From Sphingobacteriales bacterium 44-61 (GTDB taxonomy: Bacteria; Bacteroidota; Bacteroidia; Chitinophagales; Chitinophagaceae), in assembly GCA_001898405.1 (NCBI GenBank), contig MKTW01000010.1, forward strand, positions 294,405 to 358,404: a stretch of DNA of 64,000 nt, written 5' to 3'. The notes beneath the pieces were generated by a model. It was not told where the DNA came from and did no database searches. It was given only the letters and a program-made list of their open reading frames with translations. The translations under genes and the position numbers were made by a program. Shown here one piece after another: positions 15,113 to 24,048 of this stretch; the first letter of the stretch is position 1, and every line of letters starts with the position of its first letter.

Positions 15113-15163
15113 GACTTGCCGCCGGGATGGTATTTTATAATTGTCTGCCCGGCAACTGAAGTC
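15113..15163. repeat. Imperfect inverted repeat in a 347-nt gene-free gap
   Basis: GACTT (15113-15117) and GCCGGG (15121-15126) are mirrored by CCCGGC (15148-15153) and AAGTC (15159-15163), with 3- and 5-nt interruptions. The shape recalls a recombination or folded ssDNA site, but I cannot assign it. Nothing else was recognised in 15072-15418. Confidence 0.4.
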
Positions 15164-15418
15164 GATTAGAATTACTGATGTTGAAGTTAACAACTAAAAG
15201 CTAAATAGAATTCGGTCAAGCCCGATATTAGCTGATAGTAGTACAACTGCTGATTGAACTTGATTTCGCCGGATATTCAGCTTTAAGATCTTATATACCC
15301 GGTACAACCGCTTATGATTATACTGGCGCCCGCTTCTGCGAAGCCGGTAGAACTACTCATGGGCAAGTTTCGGAGGATCCGACACTTTCATATGTTTGTC
15401 AATTGATGTAAATTTTTT

Positions 15419-16723
15419 CTACTCCAGCATTTTTCGCAATGCGTTCATATCAAAATTTTTCAGGAAGTTGCTGAATAACCTTTCTGAAAACCCACTTTCT
15501 TTACTCAATTCATAGCGAAACTGTACCTCCATTAAAGAAGGTTTTACAGATGAACCGGGTGCATTATTAAAATAGGCCGGGTTTAATACATAGAGGGCAA
15601 AAATGTTTTTATCCCAATTTTCCATCTCGTAAAAAACACCAGTTTGTGAAAGGCGTTCTGTTGCATCATCTGTAGCGGTATTGCCCGCTACCACAGCTGG
15701 CAATTTTAACCATTCTTCATTTTTGTTTCCCAACAACTCTTTTACTTTGGCCTTTTTTGCCTCATATAGCTGGCTGTAAGCAGCTTTGTGGGCTTGCCAG
15801 GTTTGTTTTTTCTGAATACCGAAATCGCTATTATCCGTAGCAGATTTTTTGAGCAAGTCTTCTACGGTAGAATAGAAATTTGCTTTTTCAATTTCAAAAT
15901 ACTCAAGCATATCCTGCAAATACTGTTTACGGGAAACGGGTATCAATAATGGAATACCTGGCTTTGTAATGAGGTAATGCCTGTCTATCCATCTATAGCT
16001 TTCCTCTGTAAACTTGTCATATTGGCTTCCATGCATATAATTTTCTGTATAGCCACTACCGTTATTCAATTTTATAAAATCTTCATGATAGCTTTTGTAC
16101 GCAGTAGAACGACCAGCCAGTAAGCCGCTTTCAGAAATATACTTTGAAACCTTGCTGGGGTTACTTATACGGTTTTTTTCATAGCCGGGGCCAAGCATTG
16201 CATCTGCCGGAAAATCATAAGTCCACATAAGTGATGTGGCTGTTTTCTTAAAAAAGATATTTCCAGTACCAGGGCGAAGTTGGGAGCCCGCATTAATTAA
16301 GATCGGGTTTATATCTACCCGGAATACTGTCCTGTATTCGCCTATTATTTTGGTCACATGTTCGGTAACATGGCAAGCGTATTGGTAAACGCCGAGTTGG
16401 TATCCATACCTGGCATAAACATTTTTTCCGTAGTCACTGTTACCCCATCTTTGAAAACTTACACGGGCGGCACACCCGGTAAGTTTAAAATCTCTGCGAC
16501 TTGCTTCTTCGAATTTTTCAATGGCAACCAGATTTTTCATCATTGCAGCTTTTTCGGCTGCTGTGCCTTTTAAACTGATTGGCCCATATTTGGGGTTGGT
16601 ATGGTCGGTATAAATTCCGGCAACAGCATCGGCAGTACCATTACAGGGCGTCAGCGGGTCAGTTATTTTTTTGTATTGCGCAAAACCAGTAGCTGCAGGC
16701 AGCAAAAAAGAGATCAGGATCAT
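15419..16723 (-). CDS. Secreted protein of unknown function
   Basis: 434 residues from the ATG at 16723, chosen because it gives a clean signal peptide (MILISFLLPAATGFA) before QYKKITDP; the frame is open further upstream to 16813. The mature protein is rich in Tyr, Lys and Asn, with Cys at CNGTAD, GCAAR and YACH that could form disulfides. It ends in an alpha-helical part (HKAAYSQLYEAKKAKVKELL) and LMEVQFRYELSKESG. No family or catalytic motif was recognised. It faces a decayed gene upstream on the same strand, which may once have been its partner. Confidence 0.65.
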   Translation of the reverse strand: MILISFLLPAATGFAQYKKITDPLTPCNGTADAVAGIYTDHTNPKYGPISLKGTAAEKAAMMKNLVAIEKFEEASRRDFKLTGCAARVSFQRWGNSDYGKNVYARYGYQLGVYQYACHVTEHVTKIIGEYRTVFRVDINPILINAGSQLRPGTGNIFFKKTATSLMWTYDFPADAMLGPGYEKNRISNPSKVSKYISESGLLAGRSTAYKSYHEDFIKLNNGSGYTENYMHGSQYDKFTEESYRWIDRHYLITKPGIPLLIPVSRKQYLQDMLEYFEIEKANFYSTVEDLLKKSATDNSDFGIQKKQTWQAHKAAYSQLYEAKKAKVKELLGNKNEEWLKLPAVVAGNTATDDATERLSQTGVFYEMENWDKNIFALYVLNPAYFNNAPGSSVKPSLMEVQFRYELSKESGFSERLFSNFLKNFDMNALRKMLE

Positions 16724-16781
16724 TTTGCTTTTCACGGTATGTATAATTTTAAGTGAATAGTCAGTTGTTTTTTTAGTGCAA

Positions 16782-17036
16782 TCAAAAATTGGACGCCGGA
16801 CTTGTAGCGGCATTTCCTATATCATCACTATCGGCCCCTTTTTGCTTTAATGCCTGGTAAATTTCATTTGCTTTGTTTTTTCCTCTGCACCGAAAGCACC
16901 TTCTGAACATAGCCGATATTGGTATCTGCTTTTACAATCTGTATTTGTTTTAGCTCAGGGGCGGCTGCCGGTTTTACTTATGCCTTTAAAAAATCCAAGA
17001 ACAAAAACTAATAGTTAAGAGAAATATCGCTTTCAT
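16782..17036 (-). pseudogene. Decayed small secreted-protein gene with frameshifts
   Basis: From the ATG at 17036 a signal-peptide-like start (MKAIFLLTISF) soon runs into stops. Coding-like sequence continues in other frames: KPAAAPELKQIQIVKADTNI, GYVQKVLSVQRKKQSK, then ANEIYQALKQKGADSDDIGN, ending at a TGA at 16782-16784. At least two frameshifts are needed to join them. The product is not recognised. The gap 16814-17504 otherwise holds the repeat at 17081 and the hairpin at 17358. Confidence 0.45.
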
Positions 17037-17080
17037 AATGAAAATTTTATGTGATAAAAATAGAATGGAGGGCCGAGACA

Positions 17081-17145
17081 ATTAATCATTAAAAAAGATG
17101 ATTTTGACGCTGCTTAAAATCAGTAAAGGGGATGATAAAACGATG
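17081..17145. repeat. Repeat element, copy A (pairs with 27361-27425)
   Basis: Contains AATCATTAAAAAAGATGATT followed by TAAAATCA and GATGAT. It resembles the segment at 27361-27425 in sequence and order. Both copies lie about 46 nt upstream of a decayed minus-strand gene, with further similarity in between (TTTATG-n-GATAAA). It is possibly a shared promoter or regulator-binding region. Confidence 0.45.
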
Positions 17146-17357
17146 GTTTTCAGTAGTTTTTTGGAAGGTATGATTTCAGAAAGTGTGCCGAAGTTCTGAA
17201 TGATTTTGTACTAGATGCAACAAAATCAATGCTTAAAGCAAATCGTCTGTATTATCCATACGTTTTATAAGCCTGTTCAAAAAATGGTGAACTTTTGGGA
17301 AATTGCTGTTTTTTGTAATGTTTTTAGTTTTAAATTTCTTCAACCTATCTATAACAG

Positions 17358-17388
17358 AAGGCAGAACTTTTATGTAAAGTTCTGCCTT
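17358..17388. terminator. Hairpin, probable terminator
   Basis: Perfect 13-nt arms at 17358-17370 (AAGGCAGAACTTT) and 17376-17388 surround a 5-nt loop. There is no strong U-tract. It lies upstream of the DoxX-like gene's stop, between minus-strand units. Confidence 0.5.
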
Positions 17389-17504
17389 TCTGATTGGTTC
17401 TTCAGCTTCCAAACGAATAAATTGTAACTGGCTATTAAGCTCTGATTAGCTATTTAGGTTGTAAAAATAATTATAAAATTAGACTATAATATCTTGTATT
17501 ATTA

Positions 17505-17915
17505 TCAACGTGTTATTTGCTTTTCGTATCTTCTGTCAGATATAATTAGTGTAATGAGCACAACAATTAGAATGAAGCTAAACTCCATACCATTTCTACC
17601 AGCCCCTACGACATACCAGCCTTCCGAAAAATGAACTGTTTTTATACCAAAAATCAAGATAATGATGTTTATGATACAGGAAATTTTCACGCCTTTATTT
17701 GCAATTAATAATAGCGAAGTTATTATCTGGCTAATAACGACACCCCATGCTATGAAAACCCCAAATGGATAAAATCCGATTTTATTTAGAAAAAAATTGC
17801 CAAAATCATTTACATCGTTGCCTGTGAAAATCCCGTGCAGGCTGTGCGAAAGAAAGATAACGGATACACCTAATCTTAATAAGAAAGTGCTATTAAATAT
17901 GTTTTGCTTATTCAT
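17505..17915 (-). CDS. DoxX-like membrane protein
   Basis: 136 residues with four predicted TM segments. The opening LLRLGVSVIFLSHSLHGIFTG and the closing H...EGWYVVGAGRNGMEFSFILI are the pattern of the DoxX family, whose members sit in the inner membrane and have loose links to redox processes; no reaction is known for most. It is a single gene on the minus strand. Confidence 0.8.
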   Translation of the reverse strand: MNKQNIFNSTFLLRLGVSVIFLSHSLHGIFTGNDVNDFGNFFLNKIGFYPFGVFIAWGVVISQIITSLLLIANKGVKISCIINIIILIFGIKTVHFSEGWYVVGAGRNGMEFSFILIVVLITLIISDRRYEKQITR

Positions 17916-18066
17916 TGATCGGCAATTTTATTTTATACCTGTACATGTTTCTGTTAGCCTGTTGTGCCTTTAATACTTCATTATCTTTCTTAACCAGGCA
18001 GAATGTTCCTCCATGCTCTTCTTCTTTATATTTCAAAAACCTGAACCCGGAATTTGAATATTTTGA

Positions 18067-19356
18067 TTAAAGCGTCTTCTTCAATTTTACTGTTACTTTG
18101 TCTCCCTCCTTTTTAATTGTAACAATCTTCTTAACTGCCGCTTTGACATTTGTATTATATTTATAAACCTCGGTATTTGCAGTGCTTCCCTGGAAAAAAC
18201 CATTAATGTAAATATCAGTATAGCCTACTACTTCTGTTCGTGAAGCTGTATGGGTATATCCAAACTCTGTAAATAAGTAATACTCTCCGGGCATAAGATT
18301 TGTGAATTCAAAGTTTCCGTCATTATCATATACCGAAGTTATTTTTATGCATTCGGCAGCTTCTTTTGAAATCGGCACTGCACGTCCCTTTTTCCTGAGT
18401 TTTTCATTCAATGACACCCATTCTTTAAAATAGTCTGTATAAGGGATAAGAATTACAGTTGTTCCCTGTTGTGCATATTGCTTTTTATTAATATTGAGAA
18501 TAGCTATTCCCTTAAGTGAATTCTGATTATCTCTGGCATAGATTTGACCACTAATTGTACCGGAACCTGCGCTAACCATTTTATAGGTTTGATCTTTATC
18601 AAATATCGCAGTGAAAGGGTTGTAATCAAGTTCTTTGTCAACCAGTAGATATTGTTTGCCGTTAGATGCAAGTATTTCCACTTTCCAGAGCTTTCTGCTT
18701 TCTTTATCGATATAATACTCATATTTAACATTGGTTCCTTCTTCAAATACGCTTACCTGCCATACAGCATGTTCACCTGTTATCTCACTTCTGTACATAC
18801 TGCTTTTTACTTCAGTAATACGTGTGTTTGAAATCATACTCTTAGCTTCGGGTTTGTATTCATATACGGGTAAAATTACTTTATAACCGGAAGTAAGAGG
18901 AAGAGCACCGAGCAGGTAAGGATAAATAAAGCTGTCGAAAAAGTCACCTTTGTTTTTGTCCCTAATCTGGCTGTTTTTATTAGATCGTTTATCGTGATAA
19001 TCACCTTCTATTGCAGTACCATACTTAATATGATATTGTTTATCAGAGTTGTTAGAAGAGCGGTAAATCGGTTTTAATGTAAGTATATCGGCAATGCTGG
19101 TATCACTCCAAATTGAATTTCCAGCAGGAGAATTTATCCTGGTATATACGGATATAGTTTTCCCGTTAACCTTAACCTCAACATCAAAAGAGCTTATTTC
19201 TACGGTTTGTCGCCCTGAAACAGCAAAGTATGCCATTTCATAATGAGTACTCTTTATAAAATTTTTGTCGAAAGAATTATCTCCCGGCTTAATCAGAGAT
19301 TGGGCGTTTGTATTTAGATTTAGAAATACAAAAAATATGACACTAATAGTTCGCAT
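18067..19356 (-). CDS. Secreted protein with C-terminal carboxypeptidase-regulatory-like beta domain
   Basis: 429 residues with a signal peptide (TISVIFFVFLNLNTNAQS). The N-terminal two thirds are beta-rich and unassigned. From about residue 268 a CarboxypepD_reg-like sandwich begins (GTISGQIYARDNQNSLKGIA), with the usual closing GNFEFTNLMPGEYYLFTEFG. Such domains bind surfaces or glycans and are common in Bacteroidota envelope proteins. It lies 78 nt downstream of an outer-membrane-type gene on the same strand. Function is unknown. Confidence 0.65.
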   Translation of the reverse strand: MRTISVIFFVFLNLNTNAQSLIKPGDNSFDKNFIKSTHYEMAYFAVSGRQTVEISSFDVEVKVNGKTISVYTRINSPAGNSIWSDTSIADILTLKPIYRSSNNSDKQYHIKYGTAIEGDYHDKRSNKNSQIRDKNKGDFFDSFIYPYLLGALPLTSGYKVILPVYEYKPEAKSMISNTRITEVKSSMYRSEITGEHAVWQVSVFEEGTNVKYEYYIDKESRKLWKVEILASNGKQYLLVDKELDYNPFTAIFDKDQTYKMVSAGSGTISGQIYARDNQNSLKGIAILNINKKQYAQQGTTVILIPYTDYFKEWVSLNEKLRKKGRAVPISKEAAECIKITSVYDNDGNFEFTNLMPGEYYLFTEFGYTHTASRTEVVGYTDIYINGFFQGSTANTEVYKYNTNVKAAVKKIVTIKKEGDKVTVKLKKTL

Positions 19357-19434
19357 ATGTAATATTTATGACTATTTTTTTTGCCTCAAAACTTTCACTT
19401 TTTAAATAATATTATAAGGCTTGATCTTCTCGTT

Positions 19435-20118
19435 TCAAAATCTAAAATTTGCTCCAACTTGACCATAAAAAGGAAGCAATGGTTGTGATTTAAAATCCTG
19501 CTGTAGAACTTTTCCGGCTTTGAGAGTAATATCAATTTTTTTCATGGAAAAGCCGCCTTGCAATCCATAATAGAAATTACCTCCGGTTGCAGGCTCATAC
19601 CAGCCGTCCTGGACGTTGTCATAAATATTTTTTTTGTACCATTCGCTATGCTTAAAGTTTGTAACGATGGCTTTATCAAAACCCGACTCAACACTGATAG
19701 ACCATTTTTTTCGATAATAGCCGATTGTTCCGGCTAAATCACTTCCAAAATTGAAAAGTCTAACCGATTGATTGTGATATCGCCTTGCTATACCTTGAAC
19801 TCTTGCTGAAAATTGAAAATGATTTAATGCAACAATCCTAATTTGTGTACCTAACCTCATCTTAAAATCATCTGCTAACTGGTTTCCAAATGGCACAGAG
19901 AATTCGCCCCCAATCCATAAAGGAAATCTTTTAACAGGTATTAAGTGATGATAACCCACTCCAGCTATTGCGCCATATTCTGCTCCCACATCAATGTGTA
20001 ATAGATGCATATTTTGTTTTGAAATATTTTCCCAGTTTATAACCTGTGCATATACTTCATTTTTAAAAAATGAAAAAGCAACAATTATAATAATTGATTT
20101 AATAGCAATCTTCTTCAT
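19435..20118 (-). CDS. Outer-membrane beta-barrel-like protein
   Basis: 227 residues with a signal peptide (IIIVAFSFFKNEVYAQ). Alternating aromatic/hydrophobic strands (YGAIAGVGYHHLI, FPLWIGGEFSVPFG, FHFQFSARVQGIA-like) end in a terminal phenylalanine (GQVGANFRF), as outer-membrane barrels do. It is probably a small porin-like or structural barrel. It begins 9 nt after the S33 hydrolase gene, so the two may be co-transcribed. Confidence 0.6.
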   Translation of the reverse strand: MKKIAIKSIIIIVAFSFFKNEVYAQVINWENISKQNMHLLHIDVGAEYGAIAGVGYHHLIPVKRFPLWIGGEFSVPFGNQLADDFKMRLGTQIRIVALNHFQFSARVQGIARRYHNQSVRLFNFGSDLAGTIGYYRKKWSISVESGFDKAIVTNFKHSEWYKKNIYDNVQDGWYEPATGGNFYYGLQGGFSMKKIDITLKAGKVLQQDFKSQPLLPFYGQVGANFRF

Positions 20119-20126
20119 TTGTGTTG

Positions 20127-21161
20127 TTATAGTGATTGTATATAGGAAATAATTTTAGGCTCCATAGTCGTTGTCCAGAAATCTACCTGGTCTAACATTC
20201 CAGAATGACCTACTCCCTGTGCTTTAAAAATTTCTTTGTTGGGATAAGCGGATGAAATTTTTTCTGCCCAACTTTCAGGATAAGCTTTATTGTTAGAGCT
20301 ATATATAAAAAGTGTTTTGGTAAAAAAATTGTCGATACCAGCTGAAAAATCGGGCTTGATATCTTGCCCCAATTCGTATGATGCAGCATTAACAACGGCA
20401 CCACTTCTCGACGCAACATATGATGGTGCATTATTGCCTAAATCAGCACCAACGTCGCCAACTATTGCATTTACAGAACCAATCAGGCCAGCTTTATAAT
20501 CTAAAATTTCGTGCTGGTCTTCTTTGCCAGTCATAAACTGGTCTATATAAGTGGCATCATTTAAGGTTTCTCCCCACAATTTGAACGACCTTGATTCGGA
20601 AATATAATCAATTACATCATCCCATTTTAAGCCGCCAGGCTCGGCTACAATAAGTCCGTCTATTTCATTAGGATATTTGCCTGTGTAAGCTGTTGCTAAC
20701 ATGGCTCCCCAGGACTGTCCTAACAATATAATTTTTTGTGTGGCAGATGTTTTGTAGTGCGCAATAATGCCTTTTAATTCATCATAAAATATTTTATTCA
20801 TTGCATCATTTCCTTGCGAGAGGTACCAATTTTTTGGAAACCTCTGAGAGAGTCCGGCTCCCCTTTGGTCGTAAAGCACAACTCTATAACCTTTTGTTGC
20901 GAGGGTTTTACAATTAAGCATGTAACGGTAGTCGCCGCCAGGCCCACCATGAATACATATAATTAATGTGCTGTCTTCCGGGCCAAAAGCTTCGGAATGC
21001 AGCAACGCACCGTTAATTGAAATAGAAGATAGCGTAGAATCCTGATCAACTGTTTTTGGTACTAAGTTTCCGGGTGCATCAATATACCTTTCTCTACTAC
21101 AGGAAAAGGAGAATACTGAAAAGACTATGAAGGATAGATAAATGATGAAAGATTTTTCCAT
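20127..21161 (-). CDS. Lipoprotein alpha/beta hydrolase, proline-iminopeptidase-like (S33)
   Basis: 344 residues with a lipobox (FSFSCSRE). The core shows IHGGPGGDYR (the HGGPG oxyanion motif of prolyl aminopeptidases), the YDQRGAGLS block, the nucleophile elbow LGQSWGAML and the catalytic His in GVGHSGML. S33 enzymes remove N-terminal proline or act as esterases. It is anchored in the envelope and upstream of a small beta-barrel gene. The exact substrate is unknown. Confidence 0.85.
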   Translation of the reverse strand: MEKSFIIYLSFIVFSVFSFSCSRERYIDAPGNLVPKTVDQDSTLSSISINGALLHSEAFGPEDSTLIICIHGGPGGDYRYMLNCKTLATKGYRVVLYDQRGAGLSQRFPKNWYLSQGNDAMNKIFYDELKGIIAHYKTSATQKIILLGQSWGAMLATAYTGKYPNEIDGLIVAEPGGLKWDDVIDYISESRSFKLWGETLNDATYIDQFMTGKEDQHEILDYKAGLIGSVNAIVGDVGADLGNNAPSYVASRSGAVVNAASYELGQDIKPDFSAGIDNFFTKTLFIYSSNNKAYPESWAEKISSAYPNKEIFKAQGVGHSGMLDQVDFWTTTMEPKIISYIQSL

Positions 21162-21203
21162 ACTATGGGCCTTTCTTTTGAATGTTACACCAAATTTTAT
21201 TTG

Positions 21204-21581
21204 TTATTGAAAAGTATATGACATGGATGAGTTCGGAGATGTATATACCTGGGACTTTACAACCTGGTTATTAACTAATATTTCCAGTTTTACGGTTTGA
21301 GCAGGATTAACAAAATAGCCAAGGGTGATAATATTGTATTTGTTCACGGTTTTTATGATGGTTTTTGTAAATGGTAATGCAGGGTTATTAGCAGTAGTCT
21401 GCCCTCCGGTTTCGTTATCATACGTTATTGATACCAGGTTATTAGTTGTTGTGCTGCTAACTCTGTAGGTGATACTAACTTGTTTAGGGTAAGTATTATC
21501 AGTGCCGGAATCTGGTTTTTTGCAGGAGGCTGCGAGTAAAATGATTAATCCAATAAAAAGAGATGCCTTAAGCAGTTTCAT
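21204..21581 (-). CDS. Small lipoprotein, hypothetical
   Basis: 125 residues with a lipoprotein signal (LIILLAASCKKPDSG). The rest is predicted beta-strand (SITYRVSSTTTNNLVSITYD, then QTVKLEILVNNQVVKSQVYT), an immunoglobulin-like pattern seen in many Bacteroidota surface lipoproteins of 120-150 residues. Its start is 42 nt upstream of the S33 lipoprotein gene, so co-expression is possible. Confidence 0.65.
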   Translation of the reverse strand: MKLLKASLFIGLIILLAASCKKPDSGTDNTYPKQVSITYRVSSTTTNNLVSITYDNETGGQTTANNPALPFTKTIIKTVNKYNIITLGYFVNPAQTVKLEILVNNQVVKSQVYTSPNSSMSYTFQ

Positions 21582-21665
21582 TTTTTAAAGTTTTAGATAT
21601 GTTATATAAAAGAATAATTGTTTTGAATTCATTAGTTGCTTCAGTGTATTTAGTTGTATTCTTTA

Positions 21666-22097
21666 TCAATCTGAATAATTACTCTTCGGCCAGTGCCAAG
21701 CCTTCCATACTATAATTGATGTAATGACGCTTTCCAGAAAAGACAGCATCACATAAAATATCCTCCATTCAGTAAAAGATGAAACCCCTACAAGCAAAGT
21801 GAACAGAGTTAGGAATATGCCAATTGATATATTTAAAACTCTATTCCATTTTGACTTCAATGTCAACGAAAGAAAAATCATCAGTGAAGGAAGTGTCAAA
21901 ACAACTGTTGCCAAAAGCAATTTGTAAGGAGTATTCAATATGTTTTGTCCATTCAGGAGACCTGTAACTTTTTCAGGAACGTATAATTCAAAATAGTCAC
22001 CATAGATGTAAAGAAACATTACGGAAGCCCAAAATGACGATAGCATCAGTTTGACATTGATTTTGAAATCTTCGTATTGACATTTTTTATTTTCCAT
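21666..22097 (-). CDS. Hypothetical membrane protein
   Basis: 143 residues with four predicted TM helices (LMLSSFWASVMFLYIYG, LLLATVVLTLPSLMIFLSL, ISIGIFLTLFTLLVGVS, MLSFLESVITSIIVWKA). It overlaps the DUF4386 gene by 11 nt on the same strand, so the two are very probably translated together. This class (YEDFKINVKLMLSSFWASVMF) recurs beside DUF4386 proteins, but its function is not known. Confidence 0.7.
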   Translation of the reverse strand: MENKKCQYEDFKINVKLMLSSFWASVMFLYIYGDYFELYVPEKVTGLLNGQNILNTPYKLLLATVVLTLPSLMIFLSLTLKSKWNRVLNISIGIFLTLFTLLVGVSSFTEWRIFYVMLSFLESVITSIIVWKAWHWPKSNYSD

Positions 22098-22782
22098 TTC
22101 GCTTTATTTGTACCCCAAAAAATAGCAGCCAGAAACATGTTCCGATTTCTGCAACTGCTGGCAGCATACCCATATATTTTCCTATACCGATTTGAGCGTA
22201 GTTTTCAAATAGAGTATTGCCCGTATAATTTATTAAATGACCAACGCAACCCAACATCAATAAAATGCCTAAAAATTTTGGTATAAATCCTGACCTGTAA
22301 ACCAGCAACCCAAGCGGGAAAAGCCAAAGACCCCAGAATACAGTTGCAAGCAAAAGCCCATCATTATACTGATAAAGTGAAAACATTAGTTTACTTTGTA
22401 AGTCTTCTAGGGAAATATTTTGTAGTAAGGATTCTTTTCCAGTAATCGTTACTGCTGCATATTTATGTTGCAAATTGTTAAACGATAAAGGAACACTTAA
22501 TAAAGCTAATATCACCATTGCTCTTGCGTGTGACTCATTAACCGTTCTTAAAAGCTTATATAAGAAAAGTGGCAAAAAAGTAAAAGCCACATAACAAAGT
22601 ACGCTGCTGTAAATACCAAATCTGAATAAAGAATGTGAAGTAGTGATGTTATTGAATGTTACCCTACTATTATTCCAGTCAATAAGTTTTTGAGGAATAT
22701 AGGCCAGGCTGAACATTCCTGTAATTACTACAATCAGGTAAATTGAACCCGCAGCTCTTGCCGTATTTTTATTTGTATTCAT
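22087..22782 (-). CDS. DUF4386 family membrane protein
   Basis: 231 residues from the ATG at 22782 (MNTNKNTARAAGSIYL), preferred over an upstream extension that lacks family similarity. It has the DUF4386 opening AARAAGxxYL followed by six or seven TM segments, and the typical HSLFRFGIYSSVLCYVAFTF and LGLLVYRSGFIPKFLG blocks. It is an integral inner-membrane protein with no known reaction, translationally coupled to the small membrane protein downstream. Confidence 0.8.
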   Translation of the reverse strand: MNTNKNTARAAGSIYLIVVITGMFSLAYIPQKLIDWNNSRVTFNNITTSHSLFRFGIYSSVLCYVAFTFLPLFLYKLLRTVNESHARAMVILALLSVPLSFNNLQHKYAAVTITGKESLLQNISLEDLQSKLMFSLYQYNDGLLLATVFWGLWLFPLGLLVYRSGFIPKFLGILLMLGCVGHLINYTGNTLFENYAQIGIGKYMGMLPAVAEIGTCFWLLFFGVQIKRNGK

Positions 22783-22960
22783 ATCTCTTTTCTTGAAAAC
22801 TTTGTGATGGATCACTTTAGAATTGTTTTGAAAGTAACAGAATGTAAAAAGGAAAATGTTATCCAAATTCCGGCAGTAGCCCGTATTTTCTGATTTTTTA
22901 AAACAAGAATCGAATGGATTTCAGCTATTTCACCAAAATATTTGTATTGATTCATTTCTC

Positions 22961-23824
22961 TTAATTATTAGCTTCTTCACATAAAATATTCCAAAGACTA
23001 TCCTTGAATTTTTCTGTAAACAATGAAAAGTGACCAATTTTTAAGGTCTTAAAATTTTCAGGAAATAAGTGTAGACTTTTTATACTTGCATTTGAGAATT
23101 TTGCAGTTAGCCATTCAACAGATTTTTTTGGAGCAAAAAAGTCATCGTCAATACTTATAGAAATGAGTTTACATTTTATTCCGTCAAAATGTAAATTGTT
23201 GTATGAACTGCTGGCAAATAAATAATCACTACTCCTGCACCACTTAGCCCATTCTTCAGCAACATTTTTGGGTAAATTCTCCATCCTGCTCATTTTTTTA
23301 GAAGGCAGATACCCGAATACTTTTGTTAGTGCCGGAACCAGCAAATACCAGTTTACCCACATCTTTATTTTATCAACTCCTTTCCAGAATCTCCAATAGC
23401 CAGATTGTGCCGCAACAAGAATTATTTTATCTGCCATGTAAGATGACGGGGTCAAACCGATTAATTGGCCGCCAATACTATGGCCCAAAAGAATGATTTT
23501 ATGATTAGGGAAAGTTTCAATCGTATATTTAATTACAGCTTCTAAATCCCTGTTTCCCCAATTTACCAGGCTGCTATTTTCATTTTTGATATTTCCATGC
23601 AAAGATTTACCAATACCTGCGTAGTCAAATGTGATTGCTGAAATACTATTATTCTGAAAGAACTCAGCAATTTTCTTGTAAAATGATTGCAATACCCCAG
23701 CGGCGGATACGATAATCATTATTTTATCAGAGATCACTGCCTCATACAAACTGCAGTTAATAGCTTGATGTTTGCTTATATTGATTTGAAAAAATTGCAT
23801 GAGAGAATGGTAATTCAGATGCAA
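22961..23824 (-). CDS. Alpha/beta hydrolase (serine aminopeptidase-like)
   Basis: 287 residues; ATGs at 23824 and 23800 are both possible starts. The core has FDYAGIGKS, the nucleophile elbow LLGHSIGGQLIG, an acid in SIDDDFFAP and a late His in KIGHFSLF. There is no signal peptide, so it is cytosolic. Members hydrolyse esters or peptides; the substrate is unknown. It lies divergent from the LytS-like kinase gene. Confidence 0.8.
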   Translation of the reverse strand: MHLNYHSLMQFFQINISKHQAINCSLYEAVISDKIMIIVSAAGVLQSFYKKIAEFFQNNSISAITFDYAGIGKSLHGNIKNENSSLVNWGNRDLEAVIKYTIETFPNHKIILLGHSIGGQLIGLTPSSYMADKIILVAAQSGYWRFWKGVDKIKMWVNWYLLVPALTKVFGYLPSKKMSRMENLPKNVAEEWAKWCRSSDYLFASSSYNNLHFDGIKCKLISISIDDDFFAPKKSVEWLTAKFSNASIKSLHLFPENFKTLKIGHFSLFTEKFKDSLWNILCEEANN

Positions 23825-23916
23825 ATTTGAATAAATAGTTATCCCAAAAAGGATTGTGTCAATGAAAAGCTGCTTCTCGTAAACAGAAGGTTAAATTTGC
23901 TCAATGAGGTGATAAA

Positions 23917-24033
23917 CTAAGGAGAATGTTCCTGTTTCTGAGGAGTTTGCTTTACGCAATCAAGTAGTTTGTTGATGATAATGTTCCTTTCATAGTCATT
24001 ATAAACAAATAGGCGAGTTTTGGGTATTTTTAC
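23917..24033 (-). pseudogene. Possible decayed gene fragment in the kinase promoter region
   Basis: A minus-strand frame without ATG reads VKIPKTRLFVYNDYERNIII then NKLLDCVKQTPQKQEHSP to a TAG at 23917-23919. The composition is protein-like but short. It may be the remnant of a gene cut by rearrangement; chance is not excluded. Confidence 0.25.
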
Positions 24034-24048
24034 AGTGCAAATCCAGAA

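Noticed and set aside
17215-17427. A 70-codon plus-strand frame
   Set aside because: It runs through the perfect hairpin at 17358-17388, has no start signal and no protein-like pattern.
22812-22955. A 47-codon minus-strand ORF (starting MNQYKYFGEIAEIHS) upstream of the DUF4386 gene
   Set aside because: It looks protein-like at first but has no recognisable domain; it may be a remnant and is not supported enough to list.
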